DNA from: Bradyrhizobium roseum
GTDB lineage: Bacteria; Pseudomonadota; Alphaproteobacteria; Rhizobiales; Xanthobacteraceae
Reading direction: 5' to 3'
Assembly: GCF_030413175.1 (NCBI RefSeq)
Contig: NZ_CP129212.1
Coordinates: forward strand, 4,030,001-4,094,000
DNA length: 64,000 bases
Shown: positions 25,489 to 33,460 of the stretch, one piece after another
Numbering within the stretch: position 1 is the first letter of the stretch
Layout of the letters: every line of letters starts with the position of its first letter
Notes under the pieces: generated by a model
Seen by the model: the letters and a program-made list of their open reading frames with translations, nothing else
The model's database searches: none
Told to the model about the DNA's origin: nothing
Made by a program: the position numbers and the translations under genes

Positions 25489-25881
25489 TCAGATCGGGAT
25501 TTTAATCCCCCAGACGTGCGTCCCACTCGGTGTCGTGTCGTGGGTGGGGCGGATGTCTGGGAGCTTAATGTCGGGGGAGGAATCGGGCTTCTTGCGAATG
25601 GGCGTCGTGAGGTCAGGTCCGTCGGAGCGGGGGCCGCTCATGGGGCCCTTGCCAGCATCGCCGTGGGGAGTGAGGTCTGGTTTCTTCTCCGGCTGGCCCG
25701 GCGGACGCAGGTAATTGCAGCCCTCCTGCGGCCGGCGGCTCAGTCCTGGAGGGCACGATTCCTGGCTGAGCGCCTGGTCGAATTTGGCCTTGGTCGCCAT
25801 GTCGTCAGCCAGATTGGTGCCGCTGCGATGGATCGGCTGATGGGCGGGGGCGTTCCCCGCGCCGCTTATTCCGTCTCCCAT
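25489..25881 (-). CDS. 130-aa proline-rich protein of unknown function
   Basis: The ATG at 25881 has GAGGAG about 6 nt upstream, which fixes the start; longer frames upstream are antisense to the next gene. The protein begins MGDGISGAGNAPAHQPIHRS, has a short helical part (TNLADDMATKAKFDQALSQE), two Cys in ESCPPGL and EGCNYLRPPG, then a Pro/Lys/Asp-rich tail (KKPDSSPDIKLPDIRPTHDT). No family is recognised. Being upstream of the 490-aa effector-like gene on the same strand, it could be an adaptor, chaperone or small structural partner. Confidence 0.5.
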   Translation of the reverse strand: MGDGISGAGNAPAHQPIHRSGTNLADDMATKAKFDQALSQESCPPGLSRRPQEGCNYLRPPGQPEKKPDLTPHGDAGKGPMSGPRSDGPDLTTPIRKKPDSSPDIKLPDIRPTHDTTPSGTHVWGIKIPI

Positions 25882-26056
25882 TATCGTCTCCTCTGCTGCG
25901 TGGTGCGTGTGTCGGATGCCCGCGCCGGCGGCATGCCGGTGCCCGGGCGCCTGTGACGGCGCGTGCATAAAGACACGAGCGCGCCCCGCCTTCTGTGATA
26001 TGCCGCATGCCCCTGCTCGCTTCGCGCGAACAAGCCAACCGAAAGGCAAACCCGAG

Positions 26057-26746
26057 ATGAGACGGCTTGTCCTTGCTTCGCTCGCCCTCCTCGCCTGGAG
26101 CCTGCTGCAGGCCGCGCCCGTCTCCGCCCAGCTCAAGGACAATCCCGACAACGCGTGCCGCAACGGATATTTTCCGCGCGAGAGCACGAACTACCGGCTG
26201 GCGAAAATCACAGGCACGGCCGGCGACAAAATCCATTTCCACGGCGATGACAGCGCGCGCTGCCCGGACGATGCGGCCTGCCGCCTGAAGACCTATGTCA
26301 TCCCCGGCGATGAAGTCCTTGCCTCGCGGACGCTCGGCAAGTTCGCCTGCAGCTGGTTTCAACCGCGCAAGGGCACCGAGACGGTCGGCTGGATCGAGAC
26401 CGACCGGCTGGCGTGGCAGGCGAACACACGACCGCCGGCGATGCGGGATTGGCGCGGCGAATGGCGCGCCTACGACAATGTCATCCGCATCACACCATCG
26501 AAAGCGCCCGGCACGCTCGCCATCAAGGGCGAGGCCATCTGGGGCTCGGGCGCCCGCACCCACAGCGGCGAACTCGATTACGACGCCAAGCCTGATGCCG
26601 ACAAAATGAAATTCGGCGACGGCACCGACGAAAACGACTGCCAGGTCACCATGCAGCTCGTCGGCAAGCTGCTGGTCGTCGGCGACAACCTGCACTGCGG
26701 CGGCGCCAACGTGTCGTTTTCAGGGGTGTATCGACGGAAGCGATAG
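26057..26746 (+). CDS. Exported protein with an SH3-like first half, function unknown
   Basis: A 229-aa protein with a clear signal peptide (MRRLVLASLALLAWSLLQAA, cleavage after VSAQ). The mature part opens with NACRNGYFPRES and has six Cys, including C-P-D-D-A-A-C, consistent with periplasmic disulfides. The first half (KITGTAGDKIHFHGDD to VGWIETDRLAW) resembles a bacterial SH3-like module ending in a GW.. motif; the second half (WRGEWRAYDNVIRITPS to VSFSGVYRRKR) is a lipocalin-like beta sheet with GEW at the start and SGVY at the end. It may bind cell-wall or envelope material. GAAAGG precedes the ATG. A palindromic element follows the stop by 10 nt. Confidence 0.65.
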   Translation: MRRLVLASLALLAWSLLQAAPVSAQLKDNPDNACRNGYFPRESTNYRLAKITGTAGDKIHFHGDDSARCPDDAACRLKTYVIPGDEVLASRTLGKFACSWFQPRKGTETVGWIETDRLAWQANTRPPAMRDWRGEWRAYDNVIRITPSKAPGTLAIKGEAIWGSGARTHSGELDYDAKPDADKMKFGDGTDENDCQVTMQLVGKLLVVGDNLHCGGANVSFSGVYRRKR

Positions 26747-26756
26747 CGCAGGGACC

Positions 26757-26835
26757 GTAGCCCGGATGAGCGAAGCGACATCCGGGAGCCGCTCTATCGC
26801 TGGCTCCCGCATATCGCGTTGCTCATGCGGGCTAC
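26757..26835. repeat. GTAGCCCGGATGAGCG-family palindromic element, copy 3
   Basis: Left arm GTAGCCCGGATGAGCGAAGC, right arm GCTCATGCGGGCTAC. The right arm has GCGGGC instead of CCGGGC, the CATGCGGG sub-variant also seen in copy 4. Confidence 0.88.
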
Positions 26836-26977
26836 TACTCACGCCAATCCGCCCCGCAACGCTGCGGCGCCGACACAACTTCGATAGGCCGACATGTGAA
26901 CGGCGCCACACGTCACGCGCGCATTGCGGTAGTAATGTCACCTGGCTTTGGCACGGCAGGCAACATAGGAGGCGACA

Positions 26978-27250
26978 ATGCGATTGCTTCATGTGACGTT
27001 GGTCGGGGCGCTGGTGGCGGTACCCTTGGCAATCATCGGGAGTAAACCGGCGACCGCTGCGCAGCATTGCAAATGCACCCACTTCAATCCTTCCAGCGGG
27101 ATTTGCACGGACTTCGGGTTCTGCGAGCAACTACTGCTAGGCGCCGACAGCTTCATGCCATTCCGCAACACCAAAGCTTGTCGCCGTACACAAGCGATCC
27201 TGTGCGAATTCAACTCGTGCAAGGTCGTCTGCGGCCCGAGAAAGGCGTAA
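26978..27250 (+). CDS. Small cysteine-rich secreted protein
   Basis: A 90-aa protein with a good ribosome-binding site (ATAGGAGG) and a signal peptide (about 1-28, ending PATAA). The mature 60 residues contain eight Cys (HCKCTH, GICTDFGFC, ACRRTQAILCEFNSC, VVCG), enough for four disulfides, which points to a compact extracellular or periplasmic mini-protein. No family is recognised. It is framed by two palindromic elements of the same sub-variant (26757-26835 and 27303-27381) and looks like an accessory cassette. Confidence 0.7.
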   Translation: MRLLHVTLVGALVAVPLAIIGSKPATAAQHCKCTHFNPSSGICTDFGFCEQLLLGADSFMPFRNTKACRRTQAILCEFNSCKVVCGPRKA

Positions 27251-27302
27251 CGTCGGGACACATCGTGGAGCGCGCATTTGCGCGACCCCGTTGGCTGGAA
27301 GC

Positions 27303-27381
27303 GTAGCCCGCATGAGCAACGCGACATGCGGGACTGCTCTATCAACTTGCTCCCGCATATCGCGCTGCTCATGCGGGCTAC
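27303..27381. repeat. GTAGCCCGGATGAGCG-family palindromic element, copy 4
   Basis: Left arm GTAGCCCGCATGAGCAACGC, right arm GCTCATGCGGGCTAC, the same CATGCGGG sub-variant and the same size (79 bp) and orientation as copy 3. The two bracket the Cys-rich gene. Confidence 0.88.
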
Positions 27382-27512
27382 TCGCTCGCTTTGGCGTGTC
27401 GGCGTCAGCACGTCTTCGCCGCAAGCGATGTGAGAAAGATCACTGAACCGATCTCGCCTTTCCTTCATGCCAGCGACCACCCCCGGGGCGTCGGCATGAA
27501 GGAAAGACCGCG

Positions 27513-28856
27513 ATGGGACTGCTCGACAGCGTTGGTGGATTCGCCAGGGAAGCCAAAGACAGCATCGCGCACGCCGCGGAGAAAACCGCGCACGCGGCCG
27601 GCGATGCCTTCAGCACCGCGGTCGAGGAAGCCAAGGCGGGGGCCAACGCCGTCGCCACCGTGGTCCGCGACGTCGATGCGACCAAGCAGCAGGTCGGCGC
27701 GTGGATCGATGCGAAGGAGCAGCAGCTCGAGCAGAAGGTCGACGAAGGCCGCGCCTGGCTGCGCGACAAGGGTGGCGTCGCGGGGCAAGTGGCCTCCGCC
27801 CAGATCGGGCTCGTCGAAGGCGTCGCGACATCCGTCTACGGCGCCGGCAAGGGCATCGTGCAGCTCGCGGACGGCGCATCATCGCTGGCCAATCCGCTGG
27901 AATGGGCGGCCAATCCCGACGCCAATATCGCGCGCCTCAAATCCGCCGGTCAGACCGTCGAGACGCTGGGCAAGATCGCCGGCATGGTTCAGCCCACCAG
28001 CTGGCTCACCGATCCGAAAGGCAATGCGCAGCTGGCCGGCGCGCTGTGGGACAGCGCCGCCACCAGCTTCACCAAGGACCCGGCCAAGTTCGTCGGCAAC
28101 GCCGTCGGCACCGTCGGCATGTTCTTCATCCCGGGCGGGCAAGGCGGCGCCGGCGCTGCTGCGGTCGCCGACACCGGCCGGGCCGCGACGGTCTTGAACG
28201 ACGTCGGCAAGGTCGCCGAGATCGCCAAGCTCGCCGATGCCGGCAAGGCCGCCGAGACCGTCAACGCCGCGGGCAAGCTCGTCGGAGTGGCCGAGGATGC
28301 CGGCGCTCTCACCCGCGTCGCGGCGCGCGGCATCGACGACGTTGCCGGCGGCGCCATCGCGCGCGGCGAGCCGTTTGCGTTCGGGGTCGGCGATCGCAGC
28401 GTCCGGGCCACGGCCATCATCGACCGGTCGGCGCAGGCACTCGGCCGCAACGCGGCCAGCCTGGTCGACAATGTGGTTTATGATGCGGCTGCACAGTCAC
28501 CCTATTTCACGGTCGATCGCGCCACCGGCCTGCGTTCGATCACGCTCGACGCCGCCACCTTCGGCAAGACCGAGGCCGGGCAATTGGTCGCCGGAACCCA
28601 TGAGCTCGTCCATGCCGAGCAGTGGGAGGCGGTGCTGAGTTCACATGCCGGCAATCTCACCACGGCCCATTCGGCGATGTTCAGGACTTCGCGCCTGGAC
28701 TATGCGATCCGTGAAGTCGTCACCGAGCGCCGCGCGCTGCAAGCCGTGGACAGCCTGTTGGGCGGCATCACGCCGCAACAGGTTGGACACTCGAGCCGAT
28801 ATATTGAATTCTGGCAGCAGCGCGTGATGGCGCTCGGCGGCAGCCGGGTTCCGTGA
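27513..28856 (+). CDS. Putative polymorphic-toxin-like effector with C-terminal HExxH metalloprotease domain
   Basis: A 447-aa protein. Residues 1-85 form an Ala/Lys/Glu-rich coiled coil (AEKTAHAAGDAFSTAVEEAK, EQQLEQKVDEGRAWLRDKGG). About 85-220 is a Gly/Ala-rich amphipathic region with VEGVATSVYGAGKGIVQLAD and FVGNAVGTVGMFFIPGG, like the pretoxin/translocation segments of type VI and contact-dependent effectors. The C-terminal domain (about 330-447) has HELVH at 363-367, a zincin HExxH, and a helix with candidate third ligands Glu401/Glu405 in REVVTERRA. No signal peptide, so delivery would need a secretion machine not seen here. A 110-aa gene 15 nt downstream is a candidate immunity protein. 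Activity and target are inferred only from the motif and gene order. Confidence 0.65.
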   Translation: MGLLDSVGGFAREAKDSIAHAAEKTAHAAGDAFSTAVEEAKAGANAVATVVRDVDATKQQVGAWIDAKEQQLEQKVDEGRAWLRDKGGVAGQVASAQIGLVEGVATSVYGAGKGIVQLADGASSLANPLEWAANPDANIARLKSAGQTVETLGKIAGMVQPTSWLTDPKGNAQLAGALWDSAATSFTKDPAKFVGNAVGTVGMFFIPGGQGGAGAAAVADTGRAATVLNDVGKVAEIAKLADAGKAAETVNAAGKLVGVAEDAGALTRVAARGIDDVAGGAIARGEPFAFGVGDRSVRATAIIDRSAQALGRNAASLVDNVVYDAAAQSPYFTVDRATGLRSITLDAATFGKTEAGQLVAGTHELVHAEQWEAVLSSHAGNLTTAHSAMFRTSRLDYAIREVVTERRALQAVDSLLGGITPQQVGHSSRYIEFWQQRVMALGGSRVP

Positions 28857-28871
28857 GGTGGAGACAACGTC

Positions 28872-29204
28872 ATGACGATACGCGGTTACGGGAGGGCGAC
28901 GCCCTTGCAGATGGACATGCTCGAGCTGGGCGGCGAGATCCTGTCATCGGGCGGCAGCGAGCCGGCGAGCGACGACGAGCGCCTCAGCGCCATGAAGGAG
29001 GCACGCCAGGCGCTGACCAACCAGACCGGACGCGATTTTGGATTCGATCTGGCGGCGTGGCATCAATTCCTGCTCAACGACGCCAGGCTCTCGGAAGAAT
29101 ACACCTTCGATTACGCCTGGAAGGCGGTCAAGAAACGGATCGACGAACTGCTCGACGATCCCGACCGATTGCGGCTTGAGAAGCTGCTCAACGGGCATTC
29201 GTAG
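28872..29204 (+). CDS. Small acidic protein, candidate immunity protein
   Basis: A 110-aa, helix-rich, acidic protein (DERLSAMKEARQALTNQTGR, FDLAAWHQFLLNDARLSEEY, AVKKRIDELLDDPDRLRLEK) whose ATG lies 15 nt after the zincin effector stop, with GAGGTGGAG in the gap. Size, acidity, absence of a signal peptide and tight coupling to an effector-like gene are the usual properties of cytoplasmic immunity proteins. No family is recognised with confidence, so the role is inferred from context. Confidence 0.55.
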   Translation: MTIRGYGRATPLQMDMLELGGEILSSGGSEPASDDERLSAMKEARQALTNQTGRDFGFDLAAWHQFLLNDARLSEEYTFDYAWKAVKKRIDELLDDPDRLRLEKLLNGHS

Positions 29205-29234
29205 GCTGACCGAAGTCCTCCCGAAAATTTCTAT

Positions 29235-29247
29235 TGAACATTGTTCA
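29235..29247. promoter_or_regulatory. Palindrome TGAACATTGTTCA
   Basis: A perfect 13-bp dyad (TGAACA and TGTTCA around one T) in an AT-rich spot 50 nt before the CREST-like gene. It could be an operator, but no cognate regulator is encoded nearby. Confidence 0.3.
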
Positions 29248-29296
29248 TTTTCAGGCTACCCATTCTTGAGCAACGCTCACAAATGAGGAGCCGACC

Positions 29297-30124
29297 ATGC
29301 ACCCCGCCCCCGGCATCGACCTCGCGATCGGCCAGCGCCGCCGCTCGGCTGCGTGGATCAGGCACGCGCCGACGGTCATCACCGTCGGCCTGATCGCGCT
29401 GCTGGCGCTGCACGGGCGCATCGCGCATCCGGCGCACTACCATGATTTTGCCGATCACTCGTCCGCCTTCGGCATTCCCCATGCGGGCGACGTGCTGTCC
29501 AACGCAGGCTTCGCGCTGGTCGCGATCTGGGGCTGGCTGAGCTTGCGGCCGCACCGCGCCAGCGCGCCATTGCGCGCGGGATGGCCGGGCTACCGGCTGT
29601 TCCTGATCGGACTGCTGCTGACCGCGTTCGGCTCCGCGTTCTATCATCTGGCCCCCGACAATATCAGCCTGATCTGGGACATGCTGGCGATCGCGCTGGT
29701 GTGCGCCGGCCTGATCGCCGGCGTCCGCGGCGACACCCTGGGATCGAACAGCGGGCCGGAGGTGATCGCGCTCGCCCTCTATGCCGTCGCCAGCGTCGCA
29801 TGGTGGGCCATCACCGACGTGAACGGCGCAGCCGACCTGCGGCCGTATCTGCTGCTGCAAGGCCTCGCGCTGATCCTGATCCCGCTCTGGCAGGCCATCC
29901 ATCGCGCGCCCCGCGCCGATCGCATCGCCTTCGGCACGGCCATGGCGCTGTACATCCTGGCCAAGCTCGCCGAAATGTTCGACCACGAGATCGCGGCCGC
30001 GCTCGGCGTCGTCACCGGCCACACCCTGAAGCACCTGATCGCGACGGCCGCGACGGCCGCGGTGGTCTGGGGATTGAACCGGCGATTGTCGCGGGACGCG
30101 CCCGCGCCGCGCCGGGAGGCGTAA
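29297..30124 (+). CDS. CREST-superfamily (alkaline ceramidase-like) membrane protein
   Basis: A 275-aa, seven-helix integral membrane protein. The polar residues that mark the CREST hydrolases (ceramidases, PAQR receptors, Per1) are in place: HDFADHSSAFGIPHAGDVLS near the first loops, GSAFYHLAPDN in the third segment with Ser/His, LIWDMLAI with Asp, and the pair FDHEIAAALG ... GHTLKHLIAT with HxxxH in the last helices. These residues coordinate zinc in alkaline ceramidase. Bacterial members are common in Bradyrhizobium and unstudied; amide or lipid hydrolysis in the inner membrane is plausible. It appears monocistronic. Confidence 0.7.
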   Translation: MHPAPGIDLAIGQRRRSAAWIRHAPTVITVGLIALLALHGRIAHPAHYHDFADHSSAFGIPHAGDVLSNAGFALVAIWGWLSLRPHRASAPLRAGWPGYRLFLIGLLLTAFGSAFYHLAPDNISLIWDMLAIALVCAGLIAGVRGDTLGSNSGPEVIALALYAVASVAWWAITDVNGAADLRPYLLLQGLALILIPLWQAIHRAPRADRIAFGTAMALYILAKLAEMFDHEIAAALGVVTGHTLKHLIATAATAAVVWGLNRRLSRDAPAPRREA

Positions 30125-30193
30125 GCCCGGATGCTATTGGTGCGTCCCGTCGATGCGCATCAGGTGCTCCCGTGAAAGTGGGCCAGGCTGCGC

Positions 30194-30564
30194 CTATGCA
30201 CCCGGCTGCATGTAGCCGGTCTGGTGGACTTCCAAGATCGTGCCGTCCGGGTCCTGCAGAAAGATCTGGTACCAGCCGCCGATCGCCCAGACCCCATAGT
30301 CGGCGAACGGGATGTTCTTCGCCCGCAGCATGGCCTTGAACGCCTCGATATCGTGCGGAACGCGACGCCGAGATCCTGCGGGGCGATGTCAAACTCGGTG
30401 GTGCCGTCGGTCAGAAACGCGACCGTGCCGTCGTAGCCCTGCGACGTGATCCGCGCATCGTCGTAGCCCGGCGCCGGTTTCATGTTGAAGAGGGATTGGT
30501 AGAAATCCGCAACGGCGCCAACGTCCTTGGTGGAATAGTTCACATGGTGGAGCTTCAGTTCCAT
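30194..30564 (-). pseudogene. VOC-family (glyoxalase-like) protein with a 1-nt frameshift
   Basis: From the ATG at 30564 the frame gives a vicinal-oxygen-chelate domain: LHHVNYSTKDVGAVADFY, GTTEFDIAPQDLGVAFR. At about 30353 it shifts. The next frame over continues the family consensus exactly: DIEAFKAMLRAKNIPFADYG, WYQIFLQDPDGTILEVHQTG, ending in a stop at 30196-30194. Restoring one base at the shift gives a single protein of about 123 aa, normal for a one-domain VOC enzyme of the lactoylglutathione lyase superfamily. Without repair, the protein lacks the second half of its metal and substrate site. Confidence 0.8.
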
Positions 30565-30734
30565 GGCCTTGCCTTTCGTTCGTTGACGCGCATCGGGCCG
30601 ACCAGCGGAAGCGGTCCTCCGCCGCGCTCAAAAGCGACGGAGAACCAGCGGGTTACGCGGAATTTATCATCGCGCGAGATCGCCCTTGCCGCTACTTTGC
30701 ATGGGGTTGTTTTCGCTGTTTTTGTTTCCGCCCC

Positions 30735-31721
30735 TCACTTCGCCAGCCCGAGCGACTTCAGCGCCTTGCCGTTGTCCTCGTCGTCCGCCTTCATGAACGC
30801 GCCATACTTCGCCGCGTCCAGATAGATCATGTCGAAGCCGCGGCGGGTCATGAATTCCTTGAACTCGTCGCTGTCCCAGGCCTTCTTGATCGCGGTCTCG
30901 TAGGTCTTCGCGATCTCCGGCGGCAGGCCCTTGGGCGCCGCGAAGCCGCGCCATACGCCCTTGTGCCATTTGTGGCCGGTCGCCTCCTCGGTGGTCGGCA
31001 CGTCGGCAAAGTTCGGCGCGCGCTTCGGCGAGAAGAACACCAGGCTGCGGATGCGCCCGGCCTTGATCAGCGCCTCGGCCTCCGGCATCGAACATGCGAC
31101 GAAGTCGACGCCGCCGGCGGCGAGATCGGTCAGCGCGGTCGCCGCCCCCGTGGACGGCACCCAGCGGATCGAGGTCGGCGAAAGGCCCTCGGCCTGCATC
31201 AGGCCGGCGAGCGCGACATGCCAGCTGCCGCCCTGCCCGGTGCCGGACGCGACCACCTTGTTCGGGTTCGCCTTGATGTGCGCGAACAGCTCCTTGACGT
31301 TCTTGTAAGGGCTGTCCGCCTTGACGTGGATCGCGGCAAAGTCCTGGTTGACCAGCCCGAGCGGCGTGAATTTTTCGAAGGTCAGATCGGTGAGCCCGGC
31401 CCAGTGCATCAGGGTGATCTCGAGCGTGATCAGCCCGAACGTGTAGCCGTCGGGTGCGGCGGTCGCGATCGCCTGGTGGCCGACCACGCCGGAGCCGCCG
31501 GTGCGGTTCACGACGTTCACCGGCTGCTTGAGATCGCGCTCCAGCATGATGGCGATCTGCCGCGCCACCGCATCGGTGCCGCCGCCGGCGGCCCACGGCA
31601 CGATCAGCGTGATCGGCCGATCCGGGAACGCGGCCTGCGCGCTGCCGAAACTGAGGAGACTTGCGGCCGCAAGCACGGCAAGCGCAAGCCTTCTGGCATG
31701 GCGGATTATCTGGCGAAACAT
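30735..31721 (-). CDS. Bug-family tripartite tricarboxylate transporter substrate-binding protein
   Basis: A 328-aa exported binding protein with a signal peptide (about 1-30, ending GSAQA) and Bug landmarks: FPDRPITLIVPWAAGGGTDAVAR, VVNRTGGSGVVGHQAIATAAPDGYT, FGLITLEITLMHWAGL, ASGTGQGGSWHVALAGLM, IRSLVFFSPKRAPNFADVPT and the C-terminal DAAKYGAFMKADDED. The ATG at 31721 is used because GGGGAGGGG is at the right distance; a TTG six nt earlier is too close to it. No membrane partner is nearby. This is the second Bug protein in the window, only distantly similar to the one at 10654. The broken VOC gene lies downstream. Confidence 0.93.
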   Translation of the reverse strand: MFRQIIRHARRLALAVLAAASLLSFGSAQAAFPDRPITLIVPWAAGGGTDAVARQIAIMLERDLKQPVNVVNRTGGSGVVGHQAIATAAPDGYTFGLITLEITLMHWAGLTDLTFEKFTPLGLVNQDFAAIHVKADSPYKNVKELFAHIKANPNKVVASGTGQGGSWHVALAGLMQAEGLSPTSIRWVPSTGAATALTDLAAGGVDFVACSMPEAEALIKAGRIRSLVFFSPKRAPNFADVPTTEEATGHKWHKGVWRGFAAPKGLPPEIAKTYETAIKKAWDSDEFKEFMTRRGFDMIYLDAAKYGAFMKADDEDNGKALKSLGLAK

Positions 31722-31847
31722 TCGCAACCCCTCCCCATTGTTTTTGATGCGCCTGGTGTGACGCCGCGCTTATTGCGCTGTCCGCATTCCGGCGGCGGGG
31801 CGCGGTATTGTCAAGGGGAGCAGGCAGGGCGGATCAGCGCAGCGGGT

Positions 31848-32207
31848 TCACCCGCAATTCCACACCGGGCCTATCGGCGTCCGCGTCCAGCACGGGCCAA
31901 AACCACCGCCATTGTAGCGGCCGCCGTAGAAGCCGGGCCGGCCGAAATAGCGCGGATTGCCGTTCCAGTCGTAATAGCCGGGCGTCGGGTCGATGTACCA
32001 GGGCCGCCGGTTCTGGCGCGCCAGACGGCGCAGCGCGTCCTTCTGCTTGTACAGCGGAGCGCTGTTGTTCAGCGGCTGCTGGTAGCCCGGCAGAAAACCA
32101 TAGCCATGCCAGCGCGCCGTCGCCCGCTTCTTCGCCGGCTCGGCAGAAGCCACAGCCGATCCGAGCGCCAGCGCGACAGCAATGAACAGACATAAAAGCC
32201 GTGACAT
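31848..32207 (-). CDS. Small exported Tyr/Gly-rich protein
   Basis: A 119-aa protein with a signal peptide (MSRLLCLFIAVALALGSAVA, cleavage after ASA) and GAGGGA before the ATG. The mature part is basic at first (AKKRATARWHGYGFLPGYQQ) and then aromatic- and glycine-rich (PTPGYYDWNGNPRYFGRPGF). This is a common rhizobial envelope-protein style with no assigned function. Confidence 0.6.
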   Translation of the reverse strand: MSRLLCLFIAVALALGSAVASAEPAKKRATARWHGYGFLPGYQQPLNNSAPLYKQKDALRRLARQNRRPWYIDPTPGYYDWNGNPRYFGRPGFYGGRYNGGGFGPCWTRTPIGPVWNCG

Positions 32208-32459
32208 TCCCTCAGCATAGACAAACAACCGCTGCTGCGCCATTCAATTCCGGCTGCAAGGCGCGCATGAAAGATCGTCCACTCGCGCGACCGGCTCGAT
32301 TACTCCCAACGACACGCCCCCAAGTTGCATGTTGTAGCCGGCGGCACACACTCCCAGCCTGATGCACCTTGTCACGCGCGAAAGCGCGGCCCTGATCACA
32401 GACTTGCCGCAAATGCGTGTGGAGCTTTCACGGGGCCCACATCAGCTGAGTATCATTCC

Positions 32460-33263
32460 ATGCGTTTGTCAGTTCTTTCGACCGCCGCCGCGCGCGCCGG
32501 CGTCCTTTGTTGCGTCTTGTTGATGACGACCGGCGGGCAAGCGCTCGCGCAGACATCGGCGACCGATGCTCCGGCACCGGCCGCCGCGCAGCCAGCAGCA
32601 CCTTCGGAAGAAAAGCCTGCAGCCGCCGCGGAAGAAAAACCGGTCGTCGCCCAGGACAAGCCGGCAGCCGCCGAGGAGAAGCCGGCCGTCGTCGAACAGA
32701 AGCCCGCACCGGCGGAAGAAAAGCCTGCGGTCGCCGAGCAGAAACCCGCAGCCACGGAGGAAAAACCCGCCGTCGTCGAGCAGAAGCCCGCAGCCGCGGA
32801 GGAAAAGCCCGCCGTCGTCGAACAAAAGCCCGCGCCCGTCGAGGAAAAACCCGCCGTCGCGCAGGACAAGCCGGCAGCCGTCGAAGTCAAGCCGGTCGCC
32901 GCCGAAACCAAGCCAGCCCCCGTCGAAGAAAAGCCGGCAGCCGCGATCGAAAAGCCAGCCGCCGTGGAGCGAACCTCGGCCATCCCGGCAAAGCCTGCGG
33001 TTGTCGAGCAGAAGCCGGCGCCTGCCGGCAAAGCAGCCGTCGCTTACGACAAGCCCGTCCTGAAGAAGAAGCCTGTCGCCAAGCCATCAAGAATAGCTGC
33101 CCGCAGCACGGGCGTGGAGCACGGCAAGCCGGCGTCCCCAGCCAGGGCAACCCACAAGCCGCGCAAGCGAACCATGGTGATGCTCTGCGCCCGCTTCCGC
33201 ACCTACAATGCATCGTCGGGAACGTATCGCGGCTACGACGGCAAACTGCATTCGTGCCGGTGA
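32460..33263 (+). CDS. Pro/Lys/Glu/Ala-repeat secreted protein with C-terminal BA14K motif
   Basis: A 267-aa exported protein. A signal peptide (about 1-30, ending QALAQ) is followed by about 170 residues of degenerate 11-13-residue repeats of the form EEKPAVVEQKPA, a basic linker rich in Lys/Arg/Thr, and a C-terminal BA14K-type motif (CARFRTYNASSGTYRGYDGK followed by LHSC). The repeat region should be extended and may span the periplasm or bind peptidoglycan, by analogy with other Pro/Lys repeats. The BA14K end is the same as in the Gly-rich gene at 1584. The long open frame on the opposite strand is a by-product of the repeat. Confidence 0.75.
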   Translation: MRLSVLSTAAARAGVLCCVLLMTTGGQALAQTSATDAPAPAAAQPAAPSEEKPAAAAEEKPVVAQDKPAAAEEKPAVVEQKPAPAEEKPAVAEQKPAATEEKPAVVEQKPAAAEEKPAVVEQKPAPVEEKPAVAQDKPAAVEVKPVAAETKPAPVEEKPAAAIEKPAAVERTSAIPAKPAVVEQKPAPAGKAAVAYDKPVLKKKPVAKPSRIAARSTGVEHGKPASPARATHKPRKRTMVMLCARFRTYNASSGTYRGYDGKLHSCR

Positions 33264-33303
33264 GCGAAGGCGGATAACGACAGATCGGTCCGGCGCGTCG
33301 TTC

Positions 33304-33331
33304 TGATGAGCGGAGCATGATCCGCTCATCA
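33304..33331. repeat. Hairpin, TGATGAGCGGA inverted repeat
   Basis: TGATGAGCGGA and TCCGCTCATCA surround GCATGA. The 11-bp stem lies 40 nt after the BA14K-repeat gene and could act as a terminator or mRNA-stabilising structure. Confidence 0.7.
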
Positions 33332-33460
33332 GCTTTGTTCTATGTCCGACTCCATTTTGTTCTCAAAGAACGAATCGGAATCGTTCAAATCGACGCGAAG
33401 CGATTCTTAACAACGCGTTCACTTCGCAGGGCGTGATGTCTGCTTTACACAGCAGCATCA

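Noticed and set aside
32453..33031. 192-codon minus-strand frame with a regular GFCSTTAGFSS-like repeat
   Set aside because: The regular repeat is a direct consequence of the Lys/Pro/Glu repeat on the other strand; the plus-strand frame has the signal peptide and the BA14K end.
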